Positions 59,985-64,000 of a stretch of 64,000 bases of DNA are shown here, in pieces; the first letter of the stretch is position 1; each line of letters begins with the position of its first letter. A program made the translations under genes and the position numbers. The notes under the pieces are model-generated. The model was not told the DNA's origin. It made no database searches and saw only the letters and a list, made by a program, of their open reading frames with translations. Source of the stretch: JBNFVY01 sp049943335 (GTDB taxonomy: Bacteria > Pseudomonadota > Alphaproteobacteria > Rhodobacterales > Rhodobacteraceae); NCBI RefSeq assembly GCF_049943335.1, contig NZ_JBNFVY010000009.1, positions 41,881 to 105,880 on the forward strand, read 5' to 3'.

Positions 59985-62810
59985 TCAGCCGGTTGAGCGT
60001 GCACCCGCGGTCTCGGCAAAAGGGCGCGCCAGCAACGCATCGATAATCGCGGACGCCTGCGTCGCCCCGGTGCGAAGCTGTGTCGACAGATCGCGCGGCG
60101 TGTCCGCCCCCGATTGGCGCAGAATGAATTCCCTGGCGCCCTGCCCTATGGTTTTGGGGTCCAGTTTGTCGCCCGTCAGCAATCTTGCCGCCGATTGCAG
60201 ACGCCAACACAGCCGATACTGCGCCGTTAACGTGGCCTTTTCATCGTTTGTGATCCAACCGGCCGCCACACCCGCTGCCAGTTGATCGTAAATATCGTGG
60301 GCCGTGTCCCCCGCCAAAAGCGCGGCGGCTTCGGCAAGCAGTTCGATATCCATCATCCGTCCGGGGCCATTTTTCGGGTCCCACGCAGTTGCGGCGGGTT
60401 TGGATTCGGACAAGCGCTTGCGCATCTCTTGCGTGTCCTGACGGATCGCTGCGTCGTCCTTTTCACTGGCCAGAAGTGCGGTGCGAAAGCCCGTGACCTT
60501 GGCACACAGCTCTGCGTTGCCGGCCACGGGGCGCGCGCGTGTCAGCGCCAGATGTTCCCATGTCCAGGCTTCGTTTGTCTGATAGCTTTGAAAACTGTCG
60601 AATGACGTGGCCACCGGCCCCTGGCGCCCCGATGGGCGCAGGCGCATGTCGACTTCATAGAGCGTGCCTTCCGGCATCGGAGCGGTCAGCGCCGTCACCA
60701 ACGCCTTGGTCAGGCGGCTGTAATAAGTGCGCCCGTCCAGCGGGCGGCGGCCATCCGATTGTGCGTCTCCGGGCGCATCGTAAATCACGATCAGGTCCAG
60801 ATCCGACGCCGCCGTCAGCCGCCCCGCGCCAAGCGAGCCCATTGCAAGCGCCATGGCCCCCGTGCCGGGCGGACGCCCGTGTTTGGTCGAAAATTCGTCC
60901 ACCACATGGGGCCAGAGCCCCCCGACAACCACTTCGGCCAATTCGCTATATTGTCGGCCCGCTTCATCGGCGTCGATCAAGCCGCGCAACAGATGGACGC
61001 CTGCGCGAAAGTGCCATTCCTTGGCCCAGCGGCGGGCTGTGTTCAGGCGGGCTTCGAAATCAGGGGCGCGCTCAAGCGTCGCCGCCAAGTCGTCGCACAA
61101 CACCGACCGGGCGGGCCAGTCGGAAAAGAAATCGCCCCCGATCACGGCGTCAAACACACCTGAATTGCGCGACAGATATTTGGCCAGATGGGGGGCCATG
61201 GCACAGATATCGATGACAAGGTCGACAAGATGCGGATTGGCTTCGAACAAGGAAAACAGCTGCACGCCCGCCGGAAGCCCGGCCAGAAACCCGTCGACAT
61301 GCAGCAGGGTTTCATCGGGCCGGTCCGTGCGCGCGATCCGGGCCAAAAGATCCGGGCGCAACCGTTCGAAAATCGCGACGGCCCGGTCTGAACGCAGGGC
61401 CGGATAGTGTTCCCACCGCGCCAGGATCGCCTTGGCCGTGTCCGACAGCTCGGGCGTGTTGGCGGCCGGGGTCTGGCCGTCATATCCCGGGGCAAAGAAC
61501 CCTTCGGTCAGTTCGGCAACGCGTTCCAGCCGGTCGCGCAGGTCAACTTCCAGCGTCTCGGGCGTCACGTCCATAAAAGCGGCCAGGCGCGCAAAACCTT
61601 CCGGGTTGCTTGGCAGCGCGTGGGTCTGGGCGTCGGCAACCATCTGCAGCCTGTGCTCAACCTCGCGGTGAGCGCGATAGTCTTGGGTCAGGGCCTCTGC
61701 CACATCGGCGTCGACCCATCCCTTGGCAGCCAGCGCACGCAGCCCGCTGACCGTCTCGCGCGAGCGCAGTTCGGGATCACGCCCCCCTGCGATCAACTGC
61801 CGGGTCTGCGTGAAAAATTCAATCTCGCGGATGCCCCCGCGGCCCAGTTTCATGTCGTGCCCGGGCAAGGTGATTGCCCCGTGCAACCCCTTGTGATCGC
61901 GAATTTTCAGGCGCATGTCATGCGCATCCTGAATGGCGGCAAAATCCAGGTGCTTGCGCCACACAAAGGGTCGCAGGGTCTGCAGGAACTGTTCGCCCGC
62001 CTCGATGTCCCCCGCGCAGGGCCGCGCCTTGATATAGGCCGCGCGCTCCCACGTGCGGCCCACGCTTTCATAGTACCGCTCGGCCGCGTCCATCGAAATA
62101 CAGACCGGCGTGACACTGGCATCCGGGCGCAGGCGCAGATCGGTCCGAAAGACATAGCCATCGCCGGTTCGATCGCTCAGCAGCGCGGCGGCCTTGCGCG
62201 TCACCTTGATAAAGACGCTGCGCGCCTCGCCGCAATCGGCCGGGTCGAACTGGCTTTCGTCGAACAGGCAGATCACGTCGATGTCCGAGCTGTAGTTCAA
62301 TTCGCCCGCGCCCATCTTGCCCATGGCCAGCGCGACCATCCCGGCGCACCGGTCCAGATCGTCAGGCCCCTTGCCCGGCACCTTGCCACGGGCCAGCTCG
62401 GGCTGAAGATAGGCGCACAGGGCGGCGTGAACCGCGCGGTCTGCCAGTTCGGTCAGCGCGCCAGTGACCTGTTCCAGCGCCCAAACGCCGCCCAGATCGG
62501 CCAGCGCGGCCAAAAGCGCCACGCGCCGCTTGGCCTGGCGCAAGGCGACCGCTTGCGCCGAAATCGCCGCACGCGGGTCGATGTCATCGAGCACGGCGCG
62601 CAGGACCGCATCGGGATCGCCCGCCAGCGCGTCGCGGATCCAATCCGTTTCAATATCGATGACGCCGGCCAGAAATGGCGAACATCCCGCCGCGCCCGCC
62701 ACCAGATTGGCTGTGTCGCCCTTGGGCAGACCCAGTTTGGCAACCGCATCTGATCCGCGTTCAGGCTCGTAAGGTCGCGGTGTCCGCGTGATCCGTGAAG
62801 AAAAGTCCAT
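59985..62810 (-). CDS. glnE: Bifunctional glutamine synthetase adenylyltransferase/deadenylylase
   Basis: Turns glutamine synthetase down or up by adding or removing AMP in response to PII proteins; 941 residues. Two nucleotidyltransferase domains are seen, each with its acidic pair: ELNYSSDIDVICLFD in the N-terminal (deadenylylase) half and LTAASDLDLIVIYD in the C-terminal (adenylyltransferase) half. Each is followed by its helical GlnD/GlnE-type domain. Start at MDFSSRITRTP (62810) with GGGA before it; the extra 15 codons upstream lack a ribosome site. Confidence 0.95.
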   Translation of the reverse strand: MDFSSRITRTPRPYEPERGSDAVAKLGLPKGDTANLVAGAAGCSPFLAGVIDIETDWIRDALAGDPDAVLRAVLDDIDPRAAISAQAVALRQAKRRVALLAALADLGGVWALEQVTGALTELADRAVHAALCAYLQPELARGKVPGKGPDDLDRCAGMVALAMGKMGAGELNYSSDIDVICLFDESQFDPADCGEARSVFIKVTRKAAALLSDRTGDGYVFRTDLRLRPDASVTPVCISMDAAERYYESVGRTWERAAYIKARPCAGDIEAGEQFLQTLRPFVWRKHLDFAAIQDAHDMRLKIRDHKGLHGAITLPGHDMKLGRGGIREIEFFTQTRQLIAGGRDPELRSRETVSGLRALAAKGWVDADVAEALTQDYRAHREVEHRLQMVADAQTHALPSNPEGFARLAAFMDVTPETLEVDLRDRLERVAELTEGFFAPGYDGQTPAANTPELSDTAKAILARWEHYPALRSDRAVAIFERLRPDLLARIARTDRPDETLLHVDGFLAGLPAGVQLFSLFEANPHLVDLVIDICAMAPHLAKYLSRNSGVFDAVIGGDFFSDWPARSVLCDDLAATLERAPDFEARLNTARRWAKEWHFRAGVHLLRGLIDADEAGRQYSELAEVVVGGLWPHVVDEFSTKHGRPPGTGAMALAMGSLGAGRLTAASDLDLIVIYDAPGDAQSDGRRPLDGRTYYSRLTKALVTALTAPMPEGTLYEVDMRLRPSGRQGPVATSFDSFQSYQTNEAWTWEHLALTRARPVAGNAELCAKVTGFRTALLASEKDDAAIRQDTQEMRKRLSESKPAATAWDPKNGPGRMMDIELLAEAAALLAGDTAHDIYDQLAAGVAAGWITNDEKATLTAQYRLCWRLQSAARLLTGDKLDPKTIGQGAREFILRQSGADTPRDLSTQLRTGATQASAIIDALLARPFAETAGARSTG

Positions 62811-62927
62811 GATCCCAGTTTTGCCGTGGACGGGGCGGAAACACAAGCACACCACGCCCTTTGCGCGCCCCGCTGGCCAAGCGGCCCGACACCTGTCACG
62901 ATACCGACGAAAACAGCGGAGTGAGAC

Positions 62928-63395
62928 ATGAGCAAATCTCTCCGGCGCGTCACCCAGGCCCTATCTGACGCCGGCCTGGACATCGCGCCAATGGAAATGG
63001 ACGGCGAAACCCGAACCGCACAGCAAGCCGCCGACCAAGCCGGTTGCAACTTGGACCAGATCGCGAAATCCATCGTGTTCGAAGGTCAGGACAGCGGCGC
63101 GATCCACCTGTTCATCACGGCGGGCGGCAATCAGGTCGATCCGGCCAAAGCGTCTGCTCTGATCGGCGAACCTTTGGGCCGCGCTGATGGTCGCAAAGTT
63201 CGCAGTGAAACCGGGTTTGCCATCGGCGGCGTCGCGCCCATCGCGCACCTGACACCGCCCCGGATCTGGTTCGACCCAAGGCTGATGGATTTTGATGTGA
63301 TTTGGGCCGCCGCAGGCACGCCGCAGCATATTTTCCCGATTCAGCCCGCCATCCTTCTGGAAATTTCTTCCGCGCAAGCTGCTGATTTTACTTAG
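62928..63395 (+). CDS. YbaK/EbsC family aminoacyl-tRNA deacylase
   Basis: 155 residues of the YbaK domain: AADQAGCNLDQIAKSIVFEG with the conserved Lys used by the deacylases, LFITAGGNQVD, then ETGFAIGGVAPIAH, containing the GxxxP loop. Such free-standing proteins hydrolyse mischarged tRNAs (for example Cys- or Ala-tRNAPro). Which mischarged tRNA is not predictable. Promoter in the divergent spacer with glnE. Confidence 0.92.
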   Translation: MSKSLRRVTQALSDAGLDIAPMEMDGETRTAQQAADQAGCNLDQIAKSIVFEGQDSGAIHLFITAGGNQVDPAKASALIGEPLGRADGRKVRSETGFAIGGVAPIAHLTPPRIWFDPRLMDFDVIWAAAGTPQHIFPIQPAILLEISSAQAADFT

Positions 63396-63405
63396 CTATA
63401 AGCAG

Positions 63406-63422
63406 GAATGTAAAAAACATTC
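63406..63422. promoter_or_regulatory. Small dyad between ybaK-type gene and DUF2852 gene
   Basis: GAATGT and ACATTC flank AAAAA. It could be a terminator-like or operator-like element; 11 bp beyond the deacylase stop and 85 bp before the DUF2852 start. Confidence 0.3.
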
Positions 63423-63506
63423 ACATACCCCCTTGCAAATGGACCCCGCCATCCCGATCTTGAGGATGTGAAAGCAATTAACATCCCCCCAACCCCAGAG
63501 GTCCAA

Positions 63507-63950
63507 ATGCCCCAAGTAGAAATGTCCCTGCCAAACGAACCCGCCCGCGCCGGTTGGTTCTCGCGCGCTGAAGCGTGGCTCGATGAGCGCGGGAAAGCTG
63601 CCTGGATCGCCGCGATGGTGCTGGGCTTTATCGCCTTCTGGCCCGTTGGCCTCGGCCTTCTGTTCTACATGATCTGGAGCAAGAAAATGTTCAAAGGTTC
63701 CTGCGCCGCCAAGCGCGCCCTGCAAGGGCACCCCATCCGTGCCCAAGGTCAACACTTCCGCAGCTCGGGCAACACCGCATTCGATGCCTACAAGGCCGAA
63801 ACCCTGCGCCGCCTGGAAGAGGAACAAGAGAACTTCGAAGCTTTCCTTGAACGTCTGCGCGATGCCAAGGACAAGGCTGAATTCGACCAGTTCATGCAAG
63901 ACCGCGCCAAGCGCGTTCAGGACACGGACGACGACGCCGAACAATCGTGA
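63507..63950 (+). CDS. DUF2852 membrane protein
   Basis: 147 residues. One or two hydrophobic segments (AAWIAAMVLGFIAFWPVGLG then LLFYMIW) are followed by a cytoplasmic, strongly charged coiled-coil C-terminus (AETLRRLEEEQENFEAFLER). This is the DUF2852 layout found across Rhodobacterales; function unknown. ATG 63507 is chosen because AGAGG lies six bases before it; a GTG at 63468 is in frame. Confidence 0.85.
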   Translation: MPQVEMSLPNEPARAGWFSRAEAWLDERGKAAWIAAMVLGFIAFWPVGLGLLFYMIWSKKMFKGSCAAKRALQGHPIRAQGQHFRSSGNTAFDAYKAETLRRLEEEQENFEAFLERLRDAKDKAEFDQFMQDRAKRVQDTDDDAEQS

Positions 63951-64000
63951 TCCCATAGTGATCCCCTGGGCAGGCCGCCGTCCCCGGCCTGCCTGCGGCG

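Noticed and set aside
61407..62753. 448-residue plus-strand frame
   Set aside because: Antisense to glnE; no motifs.

Overview
This is a chromosomal stretch of a Rhodobacterales alphaproteobacterium (Roseobacter/Rhodobacter group). The grounds are the high GC, a glycine-type 5-aminolevulinate synthase (hemA), a GTTC-N7-GTTC SOS box at uvrA, a one-cysteine DksA, the Entner-Doudoroff pair edd-eda, and several families typical of the group (DUF455, DUF924, DUF2189, DUF2852, DUF2927, bactofilin). Gene content is mostly housekeeping. I see no prophage, insertion sequence, integrase or CRISPR array.

Layout. 1-4.6 kb: uvrA (cut by the left edge) with an SOS box, a rhodanese, lpdA and a DUF924 protein. 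4.7-10.5 kb, minus strand: a large AsmA/YhdP-like envelope protein, queA and an MFS transporter. 10.5-15 kb: bcp-DUF455, an M23 peptidase-bactofilin pair, a lipase-like hydrolase broken by a one-base frameshift, and a DUF2189 membrane protein. 15.9-21.7 kb: prfB and a 1503-residue ExeM-like secreted nuclease. 21.8-26.9 kb: PBP1A, a cell-wall amidase and an aminotransferase. 27-32 kb: a DsbA-like protein, then ispG, rodZ and hemA, with an FNR-type box upstream of hemA. 32-35.7 kb: a dipeptidase, two tRNA-Asp, two tRNA-Val, a histidine phosphatase and an HU-like protein. 35.8-40.5 kb: lon and a tandem pair of membrane/SRPBCC-like proteins. 40.5-44.6 kb: tgt, an orphan small protein, and two Fe-S assembly genes with a SatD-DUF3307 pair between them. 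45-49 kb: tpiA, a flavin monooxygenase, an EEP-fold protein, a DUF2238 protein and dksA. 49.2-54.5 kb: a MoxR ATPase, GNAT, DUF2927 lipoprotein, tiny membrane protein, CoxE-like VWA protein and M48 peptidase. 54.5-57.3 kb: a PIN protein, an RlmI-like methyltransferase, a lipoprotein and a 60-residue protein. 57.4-64 kb: edd-eda behind a LacI-type operator, glnE, a YbaK-family protein and a DUF2852 protein.

The most unusual locus is 42.43-43.92 kb. Four 18-bp palindromes sharing one consensus (GCAYCCY-N4-RGGRTGC, the last copies slightly imperfect) lie 30, 42 and 30 bp apart. They bracket a TATAAT box just before a gene whose product combines class III nucleotide-cyclase-like motifs with a C-terminal helix-turn-helix. 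That gene overlaps one for a membrane protein with His/Asp pairs inside its helices. The pair sits between two Fe-S assembly genes. My proposal is a self-regulating nucleotide-sensing or nucleotide-making switch with a membrane effector; the palindromes and motifs are directly visible, the function is inferred.
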